This document shows, in pieces, positions 1 through 7,459 of a stretch of DNA of 15,278 bases (position 1 is its first letter; the number at the start of each line of letters is the position of its first letter). Position numbers and translations under genes: made by a program. The notes below the pieces were generated by a model that saw only the letters and a program-made list of their open reading frames with translations, was not told the DNA's origin and did no database searches. The stretch comes from Methanosarcinales archaeon. Its GTDB lineage: Archaea > Halobacteriota > Methanosarcinia > Methanosarcinales > Methanocomedenaceae. The DNA is taken from NCBI GenBank assembly GCA_023136155.1, contig JAGLRT010000151.1:1-15278 (forward strand), written 5' to 3'.

Positions 1-1828
1 AACCTCCAAAATTAGTTGAGTTCCATGTACCAAATGTATCTTCAAAGGTTTCGCCTGCAATCTTTTCTTGAATATATACTTTCACTGTATTATTGTTCAG
101 TGTTGAACTATTCATAGGTTCGCTAAATGTGGCAGTAATATTTGTGTCAATTTCAACATTTACTTCCTGATTAGTAGGTGACGTTTCAACTACAGTAGGT
201 GGAATATTGTCAAAAGATGTAAAAGTAACACTCATCGATGTACTTTCAGCCCCAATATTATATATCTCAATACCAGATGGCGTGCAGTTATTTTGGCTGC
301 TGTTTGGTGAGGTTGTTGTATTAAAAACAGCCTGACCGTCATCAAATGAATAGGCTGCGCCGGATTTATAAGTAGTGCCACTGGGGTCTTCCACCCATGC
401 ACGGAAATAAGGATTCCAGGGCGGACCATCATTCATCAATACCCAGCCATCTTTGGTATCGTTGTAATATGATACAACATCTTCATCAATGTGCCAGATC
501 AGTATCCCTGCTTCTGGCAGGTACGCATCGTACCCGGTCAACTGTCGGTTCTCAACCAGGAAATATTGATTGGTTCCGGAAATATCCACCTTGAAAAGCC
601 TGTCACCTGTGTCTGATTCGAGTTTTTCAACAGATCTGGTCTGGGGGGTTGAAACTATAATTGGTGTCAACCAGCCGTTATACCCGTTGGTCGGGTCGGC
701 ATCGATATCCCATTTGAGATATCCTCCCATGTGAGCGGGGGTGTTTCCTTTGTCATTCCAACTGCCTCCGGCCATAAGGTCCCAATAAGATACGGGGTTA
801 CTATCAGAATCATAGTCGTACAGATCTGGAGCACCAAGATCATGGAAGAACTCATGTGCAAAAGTACCAAGGGGAGAGCCCTCGGCCATCATTGTATAAC
901 CGATTACCTTTACTCCATCATTAGTCATCTCACCATCTTCATGCCAACTCCCGCTGTTATAATTCCCGATACTACTTTGATGTGACCAGATATCATCAGG
1001 ATCATCACTTGATTCTTGGGCATTGCCTGCATGAACTATAATTACATGATCGACAACTTCATCGGAGTCAGTATCATATTCAGAAAAATCAATATCATCG
1101 TCTGCCAATTGAACGGCTTCTCTTGCCAGATTTTCAATATACCCTGTATTTGGATCGCTGCGGGTTATATTTTCATCAATATCGGTAGCGTCTTCCCCAT
1201 AATATTCCATCTTATGTGAACTCTGGTACCAATTGCTTACAGTTGTACCTGTTATATTCAACTGATCATATGAAACTTCCCTGTAATAGTTGAACATACT
1301 GTTAGCGCCAGTGGAATTGTTGAAGATGAGATTATCATAATATGTTTTGTCATGTGTAGATTCCGGAGAAACATCTGTGAAATTGATTAAAATTACTACA
1401 ACTTTTTCTGTGGTTGCAGACGCGGTTCCAGGCAATCCATTTGCTTTCAGATCAAGTGTCTTGATCTTAACAGGTCTGGGAGAGGATTTTCTAATCATAA
1501 TGTCATCTGGCTTCCAAATCGGTGTAACATGTTTTTCAATATCTATACTTAGCGGTTTAACCATCCTCACACGATTATTTGTAGGAATCAATTTCCCTTC
1601 ATTGTTTTTTGCCGCATACGTCCACCAACCATTCTCTTCTTTGACAATAGTATAACCATCCAAAGTCTCAATCCAGTGAAGACGTTCATCCCCATACTGC
1701 CTTGCCTGGAAACTATACCCATCTGGCTGCTCAAGTGTGAACGGATACGGACTTGCAGGAATTGCAGCAGCATTTTCAATGATTAATATCAAACAGAAAA
1801 CAACCAAACTTACAGTTATTTTTCTCAT
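1..1828 (-). CDS. Secreted M6-family (immune inhibitor A-like) metalloprotease, C-terminus cut by window edge
   Basis: The frame stays open from an ATG at 1828 to the window edge (609 codons seen, no stop), so the gene is partial only because the window ends. Residues 1-22 form a signal peptide (MRK, then a hydrophobic run ending in Ala-Ala-Ala). Residues 30-75 resemble the M6 propeptide (GDERLHW, DGYTIV). The zinc site is HEFFHDLGAPD, with H325, E326, H329 and third ligand D335, followed by a Met-turn (WDLMAGG, M352). From about residue 541 an Ig-like domain begins (PPTVVETSP, TFSEPMN), typical of stalks of surface proteins. The Shine-Dalgarno is strong (GGGAGGAAGAGG just before ATG). It lies 18 bases downstream of the lipoprotein gene and is probably co-transcribed with it. 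Likely role (inference): extracellular peptide degradation or surface-protein processing. Family assignment is firm; substrate is unknown. Confidence 0.9.
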   Translation of the reverse strand, partial: MRKITVSLVVFCLILIIENAAAIPASPYPFTLEQPDGYSFQARQYGDERLHWIETLDGYTIVKEENGWWTYAAKNNEGKLIPTNNRVRMVKPLSIDIEKHVTPIWKPDDIMIRKSSPRPVKIKTLDLKANGLPGTASATTEKVVVILINFTDVSPESTHDKTYYDNLIFNNSTGANSMFNYYREVSYDQLNITGTTVSNWYQSSHKMEYYGEDATDIDENITRSDPNTGYIENLAREAVQLADDDIDFSEYDTDSDEVVDHVIIVHAGNAQESSDDPDDIWSHQSSIGNYNSGSWHEDGEMTNDGVKVIGYTMMAEGSPLGTFAHEFFHDLGAPDLYDYDSDSNPVSYWDLMAGGSWNDKGNTPAHMGGYLKWDIDADPTNGYNGWLTPIIVSTPQTRSVEKLESDTGDRLFKVDISGTNQYFLVENRQLTGYDAYLPEAGILIWHIDEDVVSYYNDTKDGWVLMNDGPPWNPYFRAWVEDPSGTTYKSGAAYSFDDGQAVFNTTTSPNSSQNNCTPSGIEIYNIGAESTSMSVTFTSFDNIPPTVVETSPTNQEVNVEIDTNITATFSEPMNSSTLNNNTVKVYIQEKIAGETFEDTFGTWNSTNFGG

Positions 1829-1846
1829 AACCTCTTCCTCCCTAAC

Positions 1847-2329
1847 CTATTTTTTTATACTTTTAATGTGAGCTTCAAAATACAATTCACTGGTATTCCA
1901 GGTCTCAAAGGACCAGATCTTCTCACCTGCCTCATTATATCTCCAGACCACAGGTTTTAGAGAATAATCGATGTCATCTTTTACGACATAATAGTCGCAG
2001 TGACTTCCCGGACACGGGGTGCTGTGGTTGATCTCTATGGTCTCTGTGACCCCATCAATGGTAACTTCAACCAGATGCGGGGACGACGACAAATAAGAGA
2101 CGGTCATATTATGACCCCAGAATTGAAAGGATTCACAGGAATTTGGATATAGAAACATTTGTTTTGGTGCAGGCAAAACCGAAGTACCTGGTTTTGATGG
2201 TGTTGAAAATGGAGTAGTATCTTGATCAATGTCTGGAATATTTTCTACTTTATCCATACATCCGCTGATTATTATCGTAAATAGGCATAAAAATAGACAT
2301 AAACCAATTATTTGATACATACTTTTCAT
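1847..2329 (-). CDS. Small secreted lipoprotein of unknown function
   Basis: A 160-residue protein starting with a hydrophobic segment and a lipobox I-S-G-C with the lipidated cysteine at residue 24, so it is probably anchored to the outer face of the membrane. A Pro/Thr/Ser-rich linker (residues 30-58) leads to a beta-rich domain containing the cysteines of STPCPGSHC, then a tail ending KSIKK. I do not recognise the domain. A good Shine-Dalgarno (GGAG, 6 bases before ATG) supports the start; a second ATG lies three codons in. The stop is 18 bases before the M6 protease start on the same strand, which suggests an operon in which this protein could anchor, assist or inhibit the protease (inference only). 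A MITE-like element ends 34 bases upstream of its start and may have replaced its original promoter. Confidence 0.8.
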   Translation of the reverse strand: MKSMYQIIGLCLFLCLFTIIISGCMDKVENIPDIDQDTTPFSTPSKPGTSVLPAPKQMFLYPNSCESFQFWGHNMTVSYLSSSPHLVEVTIDGVTETIEINHSTPCPGSHCDYYVVKDDIDYSLKPVVWRYNEAGEKIWSFETWNTSELYFEAHIKSIKK

Positions 2330-2363
2330 GTTCTTCTCCGGTCAATAATACCAGTAATTAATT

Positions 2364-2541
2364 GAGATTGTCGGAAAAGTGATTTAATTGGAACATTCTA
2401 ACAAACGTTGGTGAGTAAAACGCTATGCTGTATTTACCTCAATGGTTATACTCCGCCGCTCTGCTGCAGTTGGGTGTGCCAGCGCAACGTTTGACTTCAT
2501 AAGTTAAAATACCTCGAAATGTGGACTTTTTTGACAATCTC
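2364..2541. mobile_element. MITE-like element, copy 1 (178 bp)
   Basis: Ends are GAGATTGTCGGAAAAGT on the left and, read as reverse complement, GAGATTGTCAAAAAAGT on the right: 17-bp inverted repeats with two mismatches. It is flanked by an exact 5-bp direct repeat TAATT (2359-2363 and 2542-2546), the footprint of transposition. No open reading frame fits inside, so it is non-autonomous. It shares ends and an internal CTATGCTGTATTTA block with the copies at 11797 and 13607, all in the same orientation. It carries about 59 bases (2437-2495, GC-rich) missing from copy 2, so it is probably the least deleted copy. The parent transposase family is unknown. Confidence 0.85.
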
Positions 2542-2610
2542 TAATTATATATTTCTTAATCATTCATAAATCTACCCATATGTTTTGAAAAATATGACAT
2601 TATCCTAGAA

Positions 2611-2756
2611 TAGACCGCATAACTTAATTATATCGTATTTTAGAGCAAATCGCTGTCGGATGATTCTATCGATCAAATATTCAGACTAAGTTAAAATCGG
2701 CAACAGTAGCCAGAAATAGCTGTTTGATTTAACAAAACAGTTTATTGTGCGGTCTA
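2611..2756. repeat. Possible second MITE-like element with TAGACCGCA inverted ends
   Basis: A 146-bp AT-rich stretch bounded by TAGACCGCA (2611-2619) and its exact reverse complement TGCGGTCTA (2748-2756), with weaker matching continuing inward. It also contains a small hairpin, CTGTTT paired with AAACAG, near 2720-2740. No flanking target duplication is visible and no second copy lies in the window, so it could be an old element or a large regulatory dyad. The rest of the gene-free stretch (2547-2610 and 2757-2918) is AT-rich and I see nothing else in it. Confidence 0.35.
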
Positions 2757-2918
2757 ATCTGGCACACTGCCAAAAATATACGCATATGACTTATAATTTA
2801 TAATGTTGAATAAAAATATGAGAATAGATAATATGAAAAAAAATTGTGTATTGGTAACTATAGGACTATCCAAATCCAGAGGCTGTACATCCCTATTCAT
2901 GACCAGATGATCTTTCAA

Positions 2919-3227
2919 TCAACCGCGCATCTCCCCAATCTTCCGTGCAATATCCCTCGCAATCCCCGACTTCAAACCCTTTTTATCCACCAGCACCCGG
3001 CCGCTGACATCCCACCAGGATTTGGGATATGCCTTATCCTTCTCCAAAACCGGATTAAGACCCAGTTCCTCTGCGGCACTGTTAATCTCCTTCAAATCAG
3101 GTGATGTCACAGAGCGCTTCTTTGAAATGATACGCCCCCCACTTCTGCTGTTCCCTTTATCGATATAGGCAGGCCATATTACAAACTTATCCTTGTCGCG
3201 GAGCATAACTCCAATTATATCATTCAT
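2919..3227 (-). CDS. srp19: Signal recognition particle subunit SRP19
   Basis: A 102-residue protein matching archaeal SRP19, which binds the tips of helices 6 and 8 of 7S RNA and helps SRP54 assemble for co-translational membrane targeting. Visible signatures are VIWPAYIDKGNSRSGGR near the N-terminus (the RNA-binding first strand and loop), SKKRSV, the YPKSWWDVSGRVLV core and a basic C-terminal helix. Length is normal for the family. The start is uncertain: the ATG at 3227 has a poor ribosome site, while an in-frame ATG at 3206 (MLRDKDKF) matches the usual family N-terminus but has GGAG only 2 bases away. It lies 43 bases downstream of the aconitase-family gene on the same strand and may share its transcript. 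Confidence 0.93.
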   Translation of the reverse strand: MNDIIGVMLRDKDKFVIWPAYIDKGNSRSGGRIISKKRSVTSPDLKEINSAAEELGLNPVLEKDKAYPKSWWDVSGRVLVDKKGLKSGIARDIARKIGEMRG

Positions 3228-3270
3228 AGAACATGAACGTTTTTACACCGCAAAAGCAGAACTGATTATA

Positions 3271-4512
3271 TCATACCAGCCTGGGGTCCGCTATTTCGCC
3301 CTTCAAAGCCGATGCAGCCGCAGTTTCCGGAGATGCCAGGTATAAAAGTCCACCCCTGCCCATCCGGCCCTTAAAGTTGCGGTTGGACGTGGATACACAC
3401 ACTTCGCCCTCGGCCAGCACACCCAGATGGGCGCCCAGACACGGCCCACAACCCGGCGGCCCCAGGGTTGCCCCCGCTTCGATGAGAGTAGAAATATATC
3501 CATTTTCAATAGCCTCAAGCAGGACAGTTCGTGAAGCCGGTATCACAATGGTGCGTACAACCACCCTGTGCCCCTTCAAAATACGGGCAGCAGCCTCCAG
3601 GTCTTCCAACCTGCCGTTGGTGCAGGAACCTATGAACACCTGGTCAATAGCCGTACCCGCCACCTCATCGACATCACATACATTATCCACTTTGTGGGGT
3701 CTGGCAACCTGTGGGGGCATGTCATCTACATCAATATTAATATCTTCGCAATATTGGGCATCTTCATCAGCATAAACAGGAGTATAAGTATCCACAGCCC
3801 GCCCTCTGAGGAACTCATCGGTCTTTTCATCAGGCGGCACAATTCCTGCCTTCCCGCCCATCTCAATGGCCATGTTGCACAGTGTCATCCTGCCAGCAAT
3901 GCTCAGCTCCTCAATGGCAGTACCATAATATTCCATGGCCTTATAGGTCGCACCGTCCGCACCGATATGCTTAATCACATTAAGCGTCAGGTCTTTTGCA
4001 GACACCCGGTCTCCCAGTTTCCCCTCAACAGTTACCCGCATGGTATGAGGTACCCGGAACCACAGTTTGCCTGATGCAAATATTTCGGCCATATCAGTGG
4101 CACCCACACCGGTACCGAAAGCTCCCAAGGCACCATAAGTACATGAATGAGAATCCGCGCCCACAATCAACCTGCCAGGAAGGGCAAAACCCTGCTCAGG
4201 CAGTACCTGGTGGCAAATACCCTCGCCCACGTCGTATAAATTTTCGATATTCTGCTGCCGTGCCCACTGCCTTATGTCTTGTTGCAAATTGGCAGACACA
4301 TCAGTACTTGCAGGCACAATATGGTCAAAAGGAATTACTATCCTTTCCGGTTCCCATACTTGTGGGATCTCCATCTCACGAAACGCCTTCACAGCCAGTA
4401 CACTTGTACCATCATGAGCCATGGCACAGTCCACATTTCCTATAACAAAATCATCTGCGTGGGCATCTGAATTCGATGCCCTGCTGAAAATCTTCTCGCT
4501 GATAGTTGCCAA
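3271..4512 (-). CDS. hacA: Homoaconitase / 3-isopropylmalate dehydratase large subunit
   Basis: A 413-residue aconitase-superfamily large subunit of the short archaeal LeuC/HacA type. The [4Fe-4S] ligands are visible: C297 in IGSCTNG, and C355 and C358 in PPGCGPC. Substrate motifs [10 protein letters not shown] (118-127) and [10 protein letters not shown] (376-385) are intact. Together with a small subunit it would isomerise either (homo)citrate-type acids for coenzyme B synthesis or isopropylmalate for leucine. In methanogens specificity depends largely on the small subunit, which is not in this window, so the symbol is tentative and leuC is the alternative. The start is TTG (4510-4512): AAGGAG lies 8 bases upstream, and no in-frame ATG precedes the conserved [14 protein letters not shown] box at 4554-4563 suits a roughly 20-base leader. 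Confidence 0.88.
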   Translation of the reverse strand: MATISEKIFSRASNSDAHADDFVIGNVDCAMAHDGTSVLAVKAFREMEIPQVWEPERIVIPFDHIVPASTDVSANLQQDIRQWARQQNIENLYDVGEGICHQVLPEQGFALPGRLIVGADSHSCTYGALGAFGTGVGATDMAEIFASGKLWFRVPHTMRVTVEGKLGDRVSAKDLTLNVIKHIGADGATYKAMEYYGTAIEELSIAGRMTLCNMAIEMGGKAGIVPPDEKTDEFLRGRAVDTYTPVYADEDAQYCEDINIDVDDMPPQVARPHKVDNVCDVDEVAGTAIDQVFIGSCTNGRLEDLEAAARILKGHRVVVRTIVIPASRTVLLEAIENGYISTLIEAGATLGPPGCGPCLGAHLGVLAEGEVCVSTSNRNFKGRMGRGGLLYLASPETAAASALKGEIADPRLV

Positions 4513-4553
4513 AACCGTTACTCCTTGTTACTTATGGTATCTTTTCAATCAAA

Positions 4554-4563
4554 TAATTATAAA
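4554..4563 (-). promoter_or_regulatory. TATA box of the aconitase-family gene
   Basis: On the minus strand the sequence reads TTTATAATTA, centred about 46 bases before the TTG start. Initiation about 25 bases downstream would give a roughly 20-base leader that includes the AAGGAG site. This is the expected archaeal arrangement, but the promoter itself is inferred. Confidence 0.5.
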
Positions 4564-4630
4564 GGTAACTGCGCATGAACAGACAGTTACCTGCAATACT
4601 TTAAGGACATAAAAATATAATAATAATAAT

Positions 4631-4650
4631 TGTTATCCTAATGGATAACA
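4631..4650. promoter_or_regulatory. Perfect dyad TGTTATCC-N4-GGATAACA, candidate operator
   Basis: An exact 8-bp inverted repeat with a 4-base spacer, in the divergent region between the aconitase-family gene and the ADTH synthase operon. It lies about 70 bases upstream of the TATA box at 4554-4563. Symmetry and position suggest a dimeric regulator site. The regulator is unknown and it does not match an operator I know. Confidence 0.45.
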
Positions 4651-4681
4651 GTATTTTAACATATTTCTATATCTCATTTGA

Positions 4682-4700
4682 TATTTCTAACCTAGAAATA
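4682..4700. promoter_or_regulatory. Perfect dyad TATTTCTA-N3-TAGAAATA, candidate operator
   Basis: A second exact 8-bp inverted repeat, spacer ACC, about 50 bases from the first dyad and of different sequence. It lies in the same 393-base divergent region (4513-4905). Its AT-rich arms make chance occurrence more likely than for the first. The remainder of that region shows no gene, only AT-rich promoter-like sequence. Confidence 0.38.
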
Positions 4701-4854
4701 AGTTATTCCTATTTAGTTTAATCCTTTGAGGATTGCCCTGAATGCCCTTTAGTATAAGTTCAATATATGCTTGGAGATTTGCTTGGGCAGTCAACGACCC
4801 CATTTTTGAAAAACGGGACATTATGAAGGTGCATAAGAATTGAAATCTAAATTG

Positions 4855-4867
4855 CTAAATAAATAAG
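4855..4867 (+). promoter_or_regulatory. Possible TATA element of the ADTH synthase-pyrDK operon
   Basis: CTAAATAAATAAG lies about 45 bases before the ATG at 4906. Initiation near 4885 would leave a leader carrying the AGGTG ribosome site at 4895-4899. The match to an archaeal TATA box is loose. Confidence 0.35.
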
Positions 4868-4905
4868 TACCATTATAACACTTCAATAGATTCAGGTGTA
4901 AACTC

Positions 4906-5715
4906 ATGCACAATAATATCCTGCAGTCAGGAAACATAGGCAAATCGGTTAAAATAGAACGTATAATTAACCGAAAAACCGGCAGGACCATAATTATCCC
5001 TATGGACCACGGTGTAGGGGCCGGGCCCATCCAGGGATTGGCCGACCTGTCATTAATGGTGAATAAAGTAGCAGATGGTGGTGCAAATGCCGTACTTGGA
5101 CACATGGGTCTCCCCAAACACGGACACAGGGGCTACGGTAGGGATGTGGGGCTAATCATCCATTTATCGGCATCAACTTCCCTGGGTCCGGATCCAAATC
5201 ACAAGGTGCTGGTTACTTCTGTGGAAGATGCCATCAAGGTGGGAGCTGATTGCGTATCAGTCCACGTTAATGTAGGTGCACACGACGAGGCAAAGATGCT
5301 TGAGGATCTCGGTAAGACTGCAAGTAAATGTGATGAATGGGGTATGCCCCTGCTGGCAATGATGTATCCCAGAGGACCAAAAGTTGATTCAGAACACGAT
5401 GTTGAATATGTGAAACATGCTGCCCGCGTAGGAGCTGAACTTGGTGCAGACATAATCAAAACCAATTATACAGGCGACCCGGACTCGTTTAGGGAAGTGG
5501 TAAAAGGATGTCCTGTTCCGGTTGTTGTGGCCGGAGGACCAAGGATGGAGACCGAAGCTGACCTGATGCAGGTAGTATATGATTCGGTACAATCCGGTGG
5601 AAAAGGTGTAGCAATAGGACGTAATGTATTCCAGGCAGATGATCCAGGCGCTATCATTACGAATATTGCAAAGATAGTGCATGAAGGTTTTTCAGTGGAT
5701 GAGGTCTATGAATAA
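4906..5715 (+). CDS. 2-amino-3,7-dideoxy-D-threo-hept-6-ulosonate (ADTH) synthase
   Basis: A 269-residue class I aldolase of the DeoC/LacD/FbaB group that closely resembles the M. jannaschii MJ0400 type. In euryarchaea this enzyme condenses a deoxy-ketohexose phosphate with aspartate semialdehyde, giving the precursor that a type II dehydroquinate synthase converts for aromatic amino acids. Visible residues are the active-site Asp in PMDHG (D34), [17 protein letters not shown] (72-88), Tyr in MMYPRG (Y154) and the Schiff-base Lys in IIKTNYTGD (K185); the phosphate-binding VAGGP and VAIGRNVF motifs are also intact. AGGTG lies 7 bases before ATG. The stop overlaps the pyrD start. No dehydroquinate synthase gene adjoins it, unlike many methanogens. 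A fructose-bisphosphate aldolase label would be the common misannotation. Confidence 0.87.
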   Translation: MHNNILQSGNIGKSVKIERIINRKTGRTIIIPMDHGVGAGPIQGLADLSLMVNKVADGGANAVLGHMGLPKHGHRGYGRDVGLIIHLSASTSLGPDPNHKVLVTSVEDAIKVGADCVSVHVNVGAHDEAKMLEDLGKTASKCDEWGMPLLAMMYPRGPKVDSEHDVEYVKHAARVGAELGADIIKTNYTGDPDSFREVVKGCPVPVVVAGGPRMETEADLMQVVYDSVQSGGKGVAIGRNVFQADDPGAIITNIAKIVHEGFSVDEVYE

Positions 5716-6631
5716 TATAGCTAAAATTGATCTTTCTGTTGAACTTACAGGCCTTGCACTGGAAAACCCAACCATACTGGCAGCGGGTGTATTGGGTACC
5801 ACAGGTTCATCTCTAAAGCGAATGTCAAACTCAGGCGCCGGTGCGGTTGTGACCAAGTCAATAGGCATTGAGCCAAAACCGGGTCACCCTAATCCTACCA
5901 TGTTCAAACTGGAATGCGGATTTTTGAATGCAATGGGTCTGCCGAACCCGGCTTATAAGGAGTTCAGGAGTGAACTGGATACTGCCAAAGAAGGCAGTGT
6001 ACCCGTGATAGCCAGCGTGTTTGGTGCCCACCCGGACGAATTCTCGGAAATTATCACCGGACTGGACGGCGCCGATGCTTATGAATTAAATGTCAGCTGC
6101 CCCCATGCAAGCGGATATGGTGCAGTTGTCGGTACGGACCCGGCGCTGGTGGAAGAGATAACCAGAGCTTCCAAACATGCCACAAGCGCACCCGTTTGGG
6201 TAAAACTAACCCCCAACACCACAGATGTCGTGGAGATTGGTAAAGCTGCACGGAAAGGTGGCGCTGATGCTGTGGTGGCCGTCAATACAGTACGGGGTAT
6301 GGCCATCGATATACATAGCGGCTATCCCATACTGGGTAACCGCTTTGGTGGGTTGTCAGGAGCTGCCATACATCCGGTGGCTGTAAAGTGTGTCTATGAC
6401 CTGTACCAGGCACTGGATATACCGGTGATAGGCGTGGGTGGTATTTCAAAGTGGCAGGATGCAGTTGAAATGATGATGGCAGGGGCACGTGCAGTGCAAA
6501 TCGGGTCTGCGGTCTATGACAGTATTAACGTATTCAACGATGTGACCGTCGGGTTGGCCCAATACCTGACAAGCCATAGTAGGGTGCTTGATGACATTAT
6601 TGGTCTGGCTCACAGTAAGGTGGGATTGTGA
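5708..6631 (+). CDS. pyrD: Dihydroorotate dehydrogenase (class 1B) catalytic subunit
   Basis: A 307-residue FMN-binding TIM barrel oxidising dihydroorotate to orotate, the fourth step of UMP synthesis. Visible are the N-terminal substrate region (VVTKSIG, K50), catalytic base Cys in [11 protein letters not shown] (C131), KLTPN (K166), AVNTVRG (N193), and the phosphate-binding GGLSG, GVGGI and IGS motifs (214-218, 242-246, 266-267). The Cys base and adjacent pyrK identify class 1B. I chose the ATG at 5708, which overlaps the preceding stop by 8 bases. In-frame ATGs at 5681 and 5699 would add 9 or 3 residues, but the family normally begins near this point. The close overlap suggests translational coupling with the aldolase gene. 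The next gene overlaps its stop by 4 bases. Confidence 0.93.
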   Translation: MNNIAKIDLSVELTGLALENPTILAAGVLGTTGSSLKRMSNSGAGAVVTKSIGIEPKPGHPNPTMFKLECGFLNAMGLPNPAYKEFRSELDTAKEGSVPVIASVFGAHPDEFSEIITGLDGADAYELNVSCPHASGYGAVVGTDPALVEEITRASKHATSAPVWVKLTPNTTDVVEIGKAARKGGADAVVAVNTVRGMAIDIHSGYPILGNRFGGLSGAAIHPVAVKCVYDLYQALDIPVIGVGGISKWQDAVEMMMAGARAVQIGSAVYDSINVFNDVTVGLAQYLTSHSRVLDDIIGLAHSKVGL

Positions 6632-7401
6632 AACCACAAAATGCAGTTATTACAGAGGTAATTCATGAGACACCTACTATTACAACACTGAAAACAGATA
6701 TCGAACTGGATGCACAGCCGGGCCAGTTCGTTATGGTCTGGGTCAGGGGACTGGACGAAGTACCCATGGCACTGTCACACCCGGACAGTATAACGGTGCA
6801 AAGAGTAGGTGATGCCACCGCTGCACTGTCAGATATGAAAGTTGGTGACAGTATCGGCATCAGGGGTCCGTTCGGGAACGGGTTTGAACTGGAAGGTACC
6901 AAAATAATGATTATTGCAGGTGGTGTGGGTTGTGCACCCTTGCTGCCACTGGCACGGCTGGCACATGCAAAGGGGCTGGACGTGACAACAATAATTGGTG
7001 CAAGAACAGGGGATGAACTGCTGTTTGAGCAACAATTCTCACAGTGCGGTGTTGTTAGTGTTGCCACTGATGACGGGAGCAAGGGACATTACGGACTTAT
7101 AACTGAACTCATGGTCCAGTTTGACTTAACTGGATTTGACCATTGCTATGTCTGCGGCCCGGAACTGATGATGGAAGGAGTGCTTGACATGCTTCAGGTA
7201 CAGGGAATTGAAGCACGTTCACAGTTCAGTCTTCACAGGTATTTCAAATGCGGCATAGGGGTATGTGGTGCATGTACCATTGACCCCTCCGGCCTTAGGG
7301 TCTGCAAGGACGGGCCTGTATTCAAAGGCGATATGCTTACAAAAAGTGAACTTGGAAAATGGCACAGGGATGCAACCGGAAAAAAGAAGAGATTATCTTA
7401 G
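6628..7401 (+). CDS. pyrK: Dihydroorotate dehydrogenase electron transfer subunit
   Basis: A 257-residue ferredoxin-reductase-type subunit that carries electrons from PyrD FMN through a [2Fe-2S] cluster and FAD to NAD+. The four cluster ligands are C208, C213, C216 and C226 in the FKCGIGVCGAC...VCKDGPVF segment. The FAD/NAD domain shows PGQFVMVW (31-38), GIRGPFGNGF (77-86), IIAGGVGCAPLLPLA (95-109) and the CGPE motif (176-179). The usual Arg-x-x-Ser flavin motif reads VPMALS here, lacking the Arg. The start is GTG, whose GTGA overlaps the pyrD stop, a classic coupled junction. The C-terminal tail is basic (GKKKRLS). Confidence 0.92.
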   Translation: MKPQNAVITEVIHETPTITTLKTDIELDAQPGQFVMVWVRGLDEVPMALSHPDSITVQRVGDATAALSDMKVGDSIGIRGPFGNGFELEGTKIMIIAGGVGCAPLLPLARLAHAKGLDVTTIIGARTGDELLFEQQFSQCGVVSVATDDGSKGHYGLITELMVQFDLTGFDHCYVCGPELMMEGVLDMLQVQGIEARSQFSLHRYFKCGIGVCGACTIDPSGLRVCKDGPVFKGDMLTKSELGKWHRDATGKKKRLS

Positions 7402-7440
7402 TATAGATATAGGTATAGAAGATATAGATTATAGAGACTT
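7402..7440. repeat. TATAGA-rich imperfect tandem repeat between pyrK and the FAH-family gene
   Basis: Within the 58-base gap, units such as TATAGATATAGG and TATAGAAGATATAGATTATAGA repeat imperfectly, an AT-rich slippage-prone spacer. It could contain an internal TATA-like promoter for the next gene, but nothing else supports this. Confidence 0.4.
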
Positions 7441-7459
7441 GATGGGAGTACAATAATAG

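Noticed and set aside
232..1779. Short open frames on both strands across the protease region
   Set aside because: The single minus-strand frame from 1828 to the window edge reads through without a stop and has all M6 landmarks, so these are shadows and there is no frameshift.
2844..3104. 86-codon plus-strand frame over the srp19 3' half
   Set aside because: It is antisense to srp19, with no promoter or ribosome site and an improbable product.
3377..4445. Several open frames on the plus strand opposite the aconitase-family gene
   Set aside because: They are antisense shadows of a strongly conserved enzyme, and their products have no recognisable composition or motifs.
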